Positions 27,306 to 39,400 of a DNA stretch of 64,000 nucleotides are shown here, in pieces; the stretch's first letter is position 1, and each line of letters starts with the position of its first letter. The position numbers and the translations under genes are program-made. Source of the DNA: Monarcha castaneiventris obscurior (taxonomy: Eukaryota > Chordata > Aves > Passeriformes > Monarchidae); the NCBI GenBank assembly GCA_026261815.1, contig JAMPIT010000417.1, forward strand, positions 4,683,501 to 4,747,500. The letters run 5' to 3'. The notes under the pieces were generated by a model that worked only from the letters and a program-made list of their open reading frames with translations, made no database searches and was not told the DNA's origin.

Positions 27306-27426
27306 ATGGCGAGGAGAAGGCAAGCTGCTACCATGGGCACATGTGTCTTCCCGTGCCTCCTTGTTATCCTGCTTACCAGATGCTCCCCAGCGGGGTGTGC
27401 TGGAGGTGATGACTCTGCATCCCACA
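27306..27426 (+). CDS. ERP27: ERP27 exon 1: signal peptide
   Basis: The frame from ATG 27306 reads MARRRQAATMGTCVFPCLLV and continues ILLTRCSPAG. It has a basic n-region and a hydrophobic core, with likely signal-peptidase cleavage after a small residue near 29-33. ATG 27333 in ACCATGG is the stronger start and keeps the hydrophobic core but loses the arginines. The exon ends with a single A before donor GTAAGT; this A joins GC of exon 2 to make Ser41. No family homology is expected here, so the exon is supported by frame, phase, donor and signal-peptide character. Confidence 0.8.
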
Positions 27427-30400
27427 GTAAGTGAGCTTTCTTCCTGCCTCGGGGAAGGGCTGGGTCTGCTACAGGGAGTCCTCCTTATCCAGGTATGCTG
27501 CACAGACATTGTGTTGAGCTTGCAGGAGAGGCGTGTGGGTGAGGTTGGGATGCTTGTGCGTGTGTATTGGGGGCATCCTCCTTGAGCTGCTCTGTGTACA
27601 CTCTGCCCAACCCTGACCTTTGCTCTGCAGGCACAGCCAGCACCACAGAGAAACCTGTCCTGTTAAACAACATCGCAGATGCCGAAGCCTTTGTCAGCGG
27701 TGCAGAGGTGGCAGTCATTGGATTCTTCCAGGTGTGTTCACAGCACCTCCCCTCTGCCAGTCATGAGCCCTATCCCACCCTGATGAGAGCATGAGGCTGG
27801 ACATGGTGTAAACACCTGCTAAAGGTAGCTGTTGTCCCAAAAAGTGCTGAGGCTGTGACAGGCATGTGGAGGGATCAGGTGATGGGTCACAGAGAGAATA
27901 CAGGGAATTTGGTCTGGGCATGGAAAAGGAGATGGAGCAAGGAAGGAAGATGAAAGAGATTGTAGGAGCCCTGGTGCAGGAGAAAGGGAAATGCTGGAGG
28001 GGAAGCAAAACAGAAATGTGCAGGGTAGAGAAACAGCATTGGTGAGGGGTGAGTGGGAACATCAGTTATGTGCTGCAGTCAGCAAAGACAGTAAGGCACT
28101 GCCTGTGTGATAGGGCTGAGGAAGCCAAGTCTCAGGGAGAAGTCATAGCACAGGTCCGCTGAAGTCCAAGAGGGTTTGAGCTCAGGCTGAAGCCTCCTTG
28201 CAGGGAGGGTGTAGGCATGGGCTCTGTCACACTGCTTTGTTCCCCAGAGTAGATATCCTTGAGATCTCTGTCTCTTTTTGTCTAAATTCCATTGAATTCA
28301 AAGGTGAGTGACAGGTACAAGTTCCTTGCTCCTGAAATGGCATGAGTATTTTTCCTCAGAAAATAAAAGGAAAATATTTATTGAGTTACAGCACTATAAA
28401 ACAGAGGCCTCTTTGACAGGATCCTTATTATTTTTAAGGTCCCCAAGTTGCACCTTTATCCATGTTTTCTTTGAGCTCTGTTCTGCTCTGTTGCTGTCCA
28501 CACACTGCCTCGTCAGAGAAGGCTTAAGAATTTCAAAAACAGGTCCTTCTACAAGCACCTTCCTCCTTCTGCCCTGTGCCTAGGGCTAGAGGGCAGTCTA
28601 GGGAGGGTACCATGCTCTCGGTACAGGGCAGTGTCATCTCACAGCCCACCACGAAATGAGGACCGATGGTGCTGCCTGTGCAGTGCGGGCAGCAACAAGT
28701 CTGGGAGCGCAGGCGGCTTATGCCCCAGGGGTTTTGTAAGCACTGATCACAGAGCACCAGCCGCCTCGACTTCGGTGCCTGCAGGCAATTGGAGCTCCTT
28801 GGGGGTTGCTCTTGCAGCGCTAAAGCTGTGCAAACCAGCCAGGCAATCTGCACACGCGGAATCAAAGTGCTGAGACGCCTCCTTCCCCGAGGGTAGCCGG
28901 CTGGGCTTGCGGCAGAGCTGTACCCAGAGCCTCCTCCTGAGCTGCAGCAGGCACATGGCCCCTTCTCTCTTGTGCCACAGTGACCTCCTGCTGCAGGATT
29001 TCATTCTTCAGAGCCAGACAGGAGGCTGCTGCCGTGCAGCCCCAGCTGCCAGGAGCACGATGCAGCAGCCAGCGACATGTCGGGCATTCAGTGCCTGGAG
29101 CATGGCAGGGCTGCGTTTGAACAGTAGATAAAGACGTATGTGTGCCATGAAGGCTTGGCTCTCTGCCCGAAAGTATATTCGTCCAAATGAAGTCCATGTT
29201 CTCTGCTCACCATGAATTATTTCTCTGCTGCAGCCTTTCAATTCACTGCAGTACGTGGCTCAGCAAGCTTCCCGTATAATGAGCACGGCCTCCCTGACTG
29301 GGAACAGCATGCCGTGATGGAAACACAGCACACTGCTCCAGAAACCCCGCGTGTCTGTGAGAAAGGGCCGTGCTCGGCCTGATTAAACCCCAGGTTTCTC
29401 AGGAATGCTCCAAAACTCAGTGAGATTATTCCCACCCTAGGCTTTAGCGCTCTCACCAGAGCAATGTTGATGCACTGGCATTTCCAAAACGGGTCATGAG
29501 AGATGTTTTTCTTTGGAACGAACAAAGAATTTTGTTTTCCATTCTCTCTGGGCTCACAAACAGCTGAGCTGACAGTTCAAACTAAAAAGAAAAACAAACC
29601 AATTTCCAAGCAGAGACCATGTCTTGTGAATTTATATCCAATAAATATAAGTATCAAAAATACATCACTGAAAAATTGGAAATCGGTATAGCAAGGGAGG
29701 CTTTAATACAGGCAAAGGCTAGTAGTAGTTAATGCTCTCTCTGCAGGAAAGAGAATGGACCTCAAATTGCTGAGAAATTGCACATTTCTATCCTTTGATA
29801 CACGTGAACGAGCTACTTTTTACAGGGTCTATCTAAGATATCCTTTTAAAAGGACCCAGGGTACTGATAATGCAGTGTGTCCAACATTATAACCCCGTGG
29901 CTCTAGAATCAAGGTTAGTTTAAAAATTGTGACGTTTATATATTTATTTTATACACACACATATATATGCATACACACACAAACACACACACATATATAT
30001 ATATGTATGTGTGTGTGTTTAAACGTGCTACACCTATGTTCTGGGTTTGTCCCCTTCTTTCTGAGCGCCCAAGGGCTCAGCACCACCCTGGCGTGTGGGT
30101 AAGCAGGGCAGGGTGCCCATCCTGCCATAACTGAGGGGCGGCTGTGGCTGGGAAGCGGAGGGGCGCTTGTCGCCGGGAGAGGGCGGGCGGGGGTACGTGG
30201 GGCGGACTGGTTGCGGGAGGGTGTGGGTGCGTGGGGCGGGCTCTGTGTGGGTGCGTGGGGCGGGCTGTGTATGCGGGTGCGTGGGCCGGGCTGTGTGTGT
30301 GGGCTGTGTGTGGGTGCATGGGCCGGGCTGTGTGTGCGGGTGCGTGGGCCGGGCTGTGTGTGCGGGCTGTGTGTGCGGGTGCGTGGGGCGGGCTGTGTGC

Positions 30401-33400
30401 GGGTGCGTGGGGCGGGCTGTGTGTGCGGGCTGTGTGTGCGGGTGCGTGGGGCGGGCTGTGTGTGCGGGTCCCGAGCACCCCGCCCGCACAGGGGGAGGCA
30501 GGCGGCGGAGGGCGCTGCCCCGGGCGGCCGGCAGGTGTCGCGCCCGCGCCGCCCGCGCCCGGTGCGAGGCCGGTGGCGGTGGCGGTGGCGGTGGCGGTGG
30601 CGGTGCCGGGGCGGCCCCGGCCCCCCTCTCCCCGCTCGGGCTCGGCCCCTCACCCTCCCTCCTCTGCCTCCGCAGGACCCGCAGAGCCTCGAAGCGGAGC
30701 AGTTTCGGCTGGCGGCCGGGCAGGTCCCGGAGGTGCCCTTCGGCCTCAGCAGCAGCGCCGCTGTCCTGTCTCACTACGGCGCCTCGGCGAGCACCGTCGC
30801 GCTGTTCCGCAGGGTGCGTGGGCCCGCGGCGCGGCGTGCGGGGCATCCCGAGCAGCTCCCCCCCGGGAATACGCTGCCAGGCAGAAACCTGCATCGCCAG
30901 CATAAGCGGCTGGCTCCGGGTCTCCCAGCCCGCTGGTGTGGGTGGGAGAGGCTCTAGGACGAGTGCTTACGATGGTAAAAAGCGTAAAACTCATCTGTCC
31001 TTAGGGCAAGCCAAAAATAGGGTTGTCGTTGGCAGTCAGGCTCCCTGCCCACCTCAAAGTACACCCCTCTTCCTGCCCCAAAGAGGGCTTTGCTTTGCAG
31101 TTGCAGAGTGCCTGTCACTGAGACATGGAGCAGTAATTACACCTGGTAAGATTCTGCTGTTTAGGTGTTTGCCCTTTGGATCTGGTTCACCATCCAGTGC
31201 TCTGCAAAGAACAGTGCCTGTGTTTCTACATGACCTGCCCGGAGCTTGGCATTAGCTTGGGTTGAGTTTCTGTGGTTTTGGAAAGGGTGCTGAGACACAT
31301 GAAAAGCGTCTAAGAGTCCATGTTACCATGGATCAACACAGCAGTCTTGATATCAGAACTTGGCAAGTGTCACTTCAGGCAGGCAAAACTGTCTCCTAGG
31401 GCACAAAACTTTTCCATCATGACAGAAAAGAGATCCAGACTAGGTCTGTGCAGTTAAGAGATGCTGTGCCACCCTACACTGTGGTTTGCAGACTCATTTC
31501 CTAAATATCCTTTAGGAGTTAGTAACCTTGCTTTGGAGTTTCTTAGGGATGGATGCTGTAGAAGATCAAATCTCTGTTGACTCCAGCTCTAAGTGCTGGT
31601 GCTTCAGTGTAGCTATGTTTACTGAAATTTAAGGAGATGATACTGGGAAGAGCCATGTATTTGCTGCAAGAGTACCAAGAAAAGCTAAGAGCAAGTGTTC
31701 TATTCAATTTCCCCATGTTGCCCCTTCTCACACAAGCATGGCAGTTGAAAACTGCAGAGGTAGGTGTGTCTGAAGAGGAAAGGGGCCCCAGGCAGCACAA
31801 GATGTCCTAAAAACCACTGAATTGTTGTGACACCAGACCTCTAAGTGCTTGAGGTGGGGAGAAATGGATACACACTGCATGTTCATGGGAAACTAAATAT
31901 GGCAGCTTGGCCAAGTTCTAGATCCAGGCTGTACAAAGATTGGACAAAGACAGTTTGTTCTCTCTTTTCCTCTCATCATTTCCTGCACCATGTTTACCAC
32001 TGATATTACCCAAATAATTAAAAAAAAGAATGATCTAAGAGTGAGCAATAAGTAGGAAGCTCCTTTTATTTAACCTTTTATTTGCTAGATGTTGCAATTT
32101 CAAGCAACACCCATTTCAATTTCGGTTCTTAGTCATTGTGGTTTTCTTCCAAAAATATTGAAAAGATCCTTTGTTTTTGCACTGTGGCAGATAGTGAGGA
32201 GAGAGTTTGATAAAAGAAAGTATTTGGATTGCTGGAATTTGTATTATATTGAATATTCTTCGTTTAGATTCCAGCTTTTGCAACTGAACTCTTGTTCAAT
32301 AGGGAAGAAAACAGTCAAGAAAATAATACACCAGTCAGATTCAAATGTGGTTGACAATTCACTTGTCTGATTGTCAGACACATTATTTTTCCTTTTATCC
32401 TGTGCTGAATAATGTGTAGGAGTAAGGGGTCAGAGATAAAAAGGAATTTTAAAAGAACGGATACAGGAACTTGGAATCAAATACTCATTTGAAGGATACA
32501 GAGATGCGTCACCAGGATAGAAGTGAATCAGAGGCATAAATTAATTTTTTCTTTGCCTTTGCAGTGTATGAAACATATATAATGCTTAGAAGTTTAAACC
32601 GTAATTACAGTAGTAGGAGGGACTGTGTCAACCGGTGAGACTTTTTTGTATATAGTGGAAAGAAACTGATTTCTTCTAGTAAGAAGTCCTGATAGACCTA
32701 AAAAGAACATACATAACAGATGCTAACAACCTAATTATGTGGAGTGATAAAGACATTTTGACTAGAGCTTCTACTATCACATGCAGGCTATTTTCCAGCC
32801 TTATTTTCTTAAGAACGTAAATGTTGAGTGCAGATTCAGGATGTTATTATCCCCAAATGGAAATCAGATGTTTTCAGAAGCCCATGAAAGTCAAGAGAAG
32901 ACTTTCTGTAAAGTCCAGGCTGCTTTACATCGGTTCCCAAGGCCTGTCTGATCTCACCTGCCCAGGTGTTGCACTGTCCTCGTCTTCTTTACTTGAGCAG
33001 AGCTGCCCTTTCATGTTATGCAGGAGGAACATCTGCGAGAGGAATCAGGCCACAGTCTGAAAAACACCAGCTTGTGTTGTCAGACAGGGCGGGTGGCTGG
33101 TATCAGAGACCTTGCCAGTGACCACAGAACAGCAAAAATTACTTTAGATGTCTGCACACCTCTGGAAAAACTAACACAAGCACTTTCAGAGGTTGCCCAG
33201 ATGCAGAGAATAAAATAATAAAATGTGGGATGTGCATGTGGACCGCTCCTCAGGCCCAAGAACCTCATTCAACATGTGGATCAATGGCCTTCAAATCCCA
33301 AACTTTGATCCTGCTTCATGTCAGAGACGACTGTCCCCATGGCTTAACTCAGTTACATCCTGTGGTGGTACTGCACAGGAACTCTGCCCTTAAACTCTGG

Positions 33401-36400
33401 TGTATTGCTAGCATTCAATGGTTGCCTGCTTTTTTTCTGTTTACCAGGTCATGAATATCTCAATAAAATCACATCATTTTGAGGGGATGAAGTGTGGGGA
33501 GATGTGTGGCAGGATGGATGTTCCTCTAAAGCTGAAATATGCTGGGATTAATTTTTTTCTTTTTTTCTTTCTTTTTTTCCCCTGCTGTACTGGAAGAAAA
33601 ATCCTCTTTTTATTGGAGAGATTTCCTGCTTGCACAATGTTTCCAGGAATTCCATACTGGGCGATGCCAATGTTTATTACTTGTAGAAGAAACAGAATAA
33701 GCAGATGAAGATTTTTAAAAGGGATGTAAAGCCAATATTGATGTGAGGAGTTAGACTATTTAATGACCTCTCTGCACAATGCCTAGAACAGTTTGTCAGC
33801 TAATTCTCCCTGTCTCCAGTGCATCGAGAGCTGATAGTGCAGGGATGTCTGGAGTCCTAAGTGACTTCTGTTATACCGTGAGTTTGCCTTGGGAGGCTGG
33901 AGAAGGCTGGGAGATCCTTATCTTGAAGTGCAGGCTGGCCCCTGCAGGTTCTAGACCTCCAGAAGCAGCGATGGGAAGAGGTGGGGATTATTTAGTGGGG
34001 GAGAGAGGATGGTGGTGTCCCCGAGGGTGGGTGTCTTTGTGAGGGAGCACAATCAGTGCCTCTGGAGGAGGTGCTGAGGCGAGAGGACAGCTGTGACTGT
34101 AGGTGTCTTTGCATGTCTTCAGGTGGACAACGACAGGAGGGATCTGGATATGAACAACAGAGATGTTGATGCCAAGAAGCTGACTCGTTTCGTTCGGATG
34201 AACGAGCTCCGCCTGGTGACCGAGTACGACCCTGTGGTAATTACCAGCTCCCTGCAGCCCTCACCCTTAGCCTTCTCCTCATGGTGTCCTCTGGCCCCAG
34301 TCTGCATACCCACACGTGTGCGAGGGCTGGAGCAATGGTGGAGATGGCACTGAGGGAGCCGCACAGCTCCTCACTGCCACTCCACAGGTGGACTGGAAGC
34401 AGATTTGCTGGGGCATGAGTGTGGTGGGAGGGAAAGGGAGTCATCACAGTTCCTTTAGCTTTCCAGTAAATTTGGGGTGTTGAGGGGCAGAGAACTCCAT
34501 TTCTTACTACTCCTGCATGCAGTGCTGCTTCCTCCCATGGACATTTGCTGTGTTGTGCCATGCCTGCAGAGCCAGCTCAGCCAGAATGCTCTCTCCTTCA
34601 CAAGCCTTGAGAAACATGGAAGCTCAGATGACCTGCTCTCAGGAGGCAGGCTTTTCTGCATCACTCAGACACAGGGCTTGATGTGAGCCCAGAAATTTGA
34701 ATGCATATTCAAGAGCAGCTTGGGAACTTCCCAAGCAAAATCTTTCCCACCCCTTCCATCTGTTCCTCCAGAATTCATCAGTTCAACAACAACAATCACC
34801 ACCAAAACAAGCAAATAAACAATCAAACAAACAAACCACACACAAAATCAGGCTTAGAATGCTTCCATGTTGGCCATCTTCATTAGCTCACCCATCTGAC
34901 TGGCAGTGGCTGCCTCCTCCCTGCTGCAGAGGCTGACCAAGGATTTAGGTTCCTCTGAAGTCTCAGCAGTTCCCTGGGCTCATTGCTGTGAAGTCAGTGG
35001 GTCTCAGAAGCCCCAGTTGCTGCAAGGCTGAGACTTTATCATAGCTGATGGGGTATTTTGTGGCCTTCTGGATAGCTACAGCAGTGCTGACCAGGCTCAG
35101 CTTATATCAGAGGAGAATGGCCCAACCTGTTTCAGAGCTATACCTTTTCAAGATAAACCCAAGGATCATCTAAGAGAACTGATGCATTTGGTCAGTTCAG
35201 TCACAGCCCACCAGTAGAGAGTATTTTGTTTTGAAATTTAACCCTTTTTTCCCACAATGAAATAGTGGGGTTTTGTTTTCTTTTTCATCTTCAAAAGGGA
35301 AAAATAAGTTTTGAAATCACAGAGTATTTCTGGGGACTGCTATATCTTGCCCCACTGGCCTAACAGCCCTTTAGGAACATCCAAGTCACATCAGCAGGGA
35401 TGTTCTTCTTATCTTTGTAATTTCCCAGACCTTCTGAACCTTTGGAGCCCCTGTTGAATCCTTTTGCAATTCGTGGGACCATGTCTCTTTCTTTATGCAT
35501 TTCTGCTGATGCTTTGTGTTCTGACCGCATGGTGTCCTATTTGGCACCCAGGCTGTCTCCCTGACTGAGAATTCCTCAGCTGTTCAGCTGGTCCCCTCCA
35601 CCCTGACTGTCAGTACAGATGTTGTTGCAGTTTTTTTCCAGGCCCTCTGGAGTGCTATAAAGGTGCTGCAATTAACAGTGCCTCCTGCAGTCCCTGGCCC
35701 AAAGCCCTCCCAGCTTCCCTAAGGTAGCTTGGTTTTTCATAAATATTTATTCCCAGTGCTATGCTGTTTACATCCAAAAATGCTGCAGGCAGCAGATAAT
35801 GGGGTCACATGGCTCGCACCAAGTGCTGCCAAGAGTTTCTCTCCCCATCCTGGGGCCCTTACTGTTTCTCCCACATACTTTAGGAATTTTTAGGCAATGT
35901 TTCCCCTGTGGGCTTTTCAGGAGAGTCAGATGTGACCCAGCCGTGCTGATGAGCTCTGCTGATTGCTCTTGCACAAGGCACACCTTTGTGTGCAGCTGCT
36001 GGAGGAACCGTGGCTCCAGCCCTGTCCGCTCTCACCCCAACCTTGTCATGGGGCTTGGTGCTGGCTGGCTTCACCCTCACCTTCAGCCTCATCCTCTCCT
36101 ATGAGGTCCTCGAACGCTCTCCAGCTTTGCTTGCAACCCCTCTACTGTCGCCTGACTCAGCTGCACACCCTCAGAAAAGTGAAGGGATACAAAATACCTG
36201 ATAAGCATTGTGCTAACAGCAGAGTCCCTCTGCCAAAAGCTGGATGCTCTGTTATGCACCGCCCTTGCCAGCATGCACTCCCTGACCCCTTCCCTGTTGC
36301 TCCTGGAGCATGTGGAAACTTCCTGGTCCCACTGGCAGGGAGCTGCACAGTCTGTGCCTCTGTGGTTTCGGTGGCACAGGGGAGGCAGCAGGTCTGGCCC

Positions 36401-39400
36401 CACTACTGTTTAATTTGAGGGAGAGGCTGCAGGCCCGCAGGAAGCCGGCAGAAGGAGAAGTGAGATGGCGAGTGAGCGAGTTCACGGAGATGGTGCTGTG
36501 GCTTCTTGGGCAGTGCCAGCCCTGTCTCCTCACAGAGGGCTAGTGTGTAGTGCCCTCTTGGTCCTTGCACAGGGTCTTCTCTCTCTGTGGGACTGCAGAG
36601 GCAATTTTAACCCTCAGCACCCAGGAGTGTGCAGCCCATCGGGCTGCTGAAGCGCTGGACTCATTCCCATTCTACACACAGTGTAACGCGAGAGAAAGAT
36701 AACAAGGACAGCCTTTACACCACAAATCCTTCCCACTTTCTTGCTCACATTTCAGGCAGAAGCTAGGCTTCAGCAATTTAGGGCACTCTTATATTCAGTG
36801 TTTGCCGGCCTTGCTCTTCGCATCCTTGTTCTGGTCTTCAGCTTGCTGTATTCTGCCCTAATCCTACTCCTCTTGCCTAGTCACTAACTATCTTGAGGCC
36901 AGTGATGGACCTTTGTGGTCTTCAGACTCTTGTCTGGGCAATAAGCAAAGCCAGGATGTTAAGTGCTTCTCTAAAGAGCCCAGATTGGATCTCCCCTGCT
37001 TTAAAGAAACCCGTCCTGCTTGTGATGCTGATTTGCAAAGAAACCACAACTGAGCCATGTAGACTTATGTGCCTCTGCCACTGCATCCAATGCAAATTGA
37101 GTGTTCTCAATCACCTTGCCTGTGTGTGTTTCTCTCTGTGCTGGGCAGACAGCAATAGGTGTGATGCAGAGCTCACTCGAGTTTAACCTCCTCCTGATCA
37201 CAGACAAGATGTCTCCAAAGCACCCTGAGCGAATGCGCAAGTTTCGGGCGGCGGCAGAGCTCTACAAGGGGAAGGTAAGCCCAAACAGGGAGAAAGGGGG
37301 GTTGTTAGGGAGGAAGAAAGAACAGTGATTTCTGCCATGAATGGTGAGTGCATAATCTCTGTGAATTATGAGAGCAAAGGTCAAGTATCAGGAAAAGAGG
37401 ATTGTCTGGATAATTAAATGGAGGGGTTGGTTCTGTTCACCTTTTGCCAGTTTGCCACCTCATGGGGAAAACATCCTCTGTATCCTGCTCCTCTGCTCTC
37501 TTGGTGAAACATCGTGTACTTTGGTGCTTTTAGTCCAGTTGTGCTCCCTTGTACTGGCAGATGACGCACAGCTGCTGCACTTCAGTCTGGCAAAGTTGTG
37601 TTCCACTGATGTGAGAGGTGAATTTGTACCTACAGCCTGCAGGATGCCAAGGAGCCTTATATAAGTGACCAGACAGCAAATACTGTCAGTGCTTCTTAAC
37701 CCTTAGACTTCTGGTTGGGTCCTGGGGAAATAGCTACTTTAAAGGAGCTGCAGATTAATTGCTTAGATTTTCCACACTAAAGTGATGAGACACATGAGGT
37801 GTTTCAGAGAAATTTTGCTTGAATCCCATCCCTCTGTGCACAGAGCTCCCCAAATAGTAAATCATCCTGTGTCTGCTTCTCTGCCAGCAGCTAGATTACA
37901 GTGGAATTTTTGGCCAAGAAATAGAGGAATGAATGGGCAAGCAAAGGAGGATTGGGAGCAACAGGAAGGCATTTGTGGCAAGGGAGAACAGCAGATGGGA
38001 GGGGGCAGAATATCACAGAAGTGGGGAAGGATAAGCTGGAGGCATGAAGGGATCTTCCTCTGAGAAGTGTGGAGCTGGAAAGAGTTGCCATCTGATAACT
38101 AGAATATCTGCATGCATCTGGTTTTGGTATTGAAGGGACAGATTAGAAATCAAGTATACCCTCAGCTTCGAATTCAGGGACCACCTCAGAATCATGCACT
38201 TTCAAAACTCTTGAGGCTGTTTATGGCAGGACTACTTTGGACCTTTACATAGTTCCTACCCATTATCAAGAGCCTAGGCAGAAACTATGCATCAAAATCA
38301 AAAGGTCACTTCAAAAGTCTTTTGCTTTGATGAATATGTAATTTTAAAAGAAAACTCATTTATCTGTAAAATTCCATTTATCTGTTGTGAGATGTGTGTT
38401 AAAGTGACACCATTACCACTGTTCTCCGTGAGAAGCAGCCTGATACAGGTCTCCACCTAGCAGCTATCTCTTCTAACACAATGCTGTTTAGCATCACTGT
38501 CCTTTGCTGATGCAGCTGCATCTAGTTTTCATGTGACTTGCCTAGATCTGAGAAAATGGCTAGAATTTTCCTAGAAATACTTCATAAAACATTGGATAAA
38601 ATGTTGTACTGAAATTCAGACAATTTATGAATTCTCAGCAAGCCCAATCTAATTTTTTTTTATTTGTGCGGGCAAGTTTCCAACCAAATCAGTCTACAAG
38701 TTTGCCAGAGTAAAATATAAACATTAAGGATGTGGGGATTTGTCTAATTATTTCCACTTCACTGCTGTGGTACGTGAGGACACAGAGATGAAGTGACTTA
38801 GAGTTTGATAAGTTGTTTTTCCCGAAGGAGTGGCACTATGAGGAATAAACTGTGTTTTGGACTGCCCTCCTAGAAAGCAGCCAGAGAGTGCTAGGACCTC
38901 TCTCTTTGACTTCTAGGTCTGAATGGTAAGGAGTAAGCAGAGCGATATGCCCACTTAGGTTTGTCTTCATTTCTCTATCATATAGAAAGACCTGAATTAG
39001 TTTGGGTATCAGTGGCAGCCACTGCTCAATACCATGAAAATCCCTGCTGGCTTATTTTCCTATGTGAAGTTCTGTTAACTGAGGTTTGCTTCAAAATAAG
39101 TAAAGTATTGATTAGATTTTGCCTTTTAGTGGCTTGCAGGTTGTCTGAGAATAAATGCAAGATTCTTGACTTGAATTTTTTTCAGCATTACCAGTGAATA
39201 ATTCCTGTCCTGTGGGATAGTGGTGAAAGGCTTGCTTGTGCTGAGGGGTTGGTGCTGTCAGTGGTTTGAGCAAGGAATCATTGCTGTGCAGTGGAGAGGT
39301 GTTCAGACTCGCTGTGAGCACGTGTCACTGCATCCAGCACTGCTTTATGGTGGCTGCAGAGTGCCAGAACAGAGCAGGGATACTTGGTGTACGTTGCAAC

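Larger units (their letters stand above)
27732..30675 (+). other. ERP27: ERP27 intron 2, including CA/TA repeat and G-rich minisatellite
   Basis: This is a 2.9-kb intron. Its 3' end (about 30100-30675) becomes extremely GC-rich and carries the minisatellite and GGCGGT tract listed separately. The middle (about 28600-29350) is moderately GC-rich without a recognisable element. Open frames through it do not encode known domains. Confidence 0.7.

Noticed and set aside
29949..31255. Long open frames on both strands (234-362 aa) over the GC island
   Set aside because: They translate the G-rich minisatellite (repeats of GLCVGAWG or TARPTHPH type) in several frames at once. Only the 46-codon ERP27 exon 3 within them has splice signals and homology.
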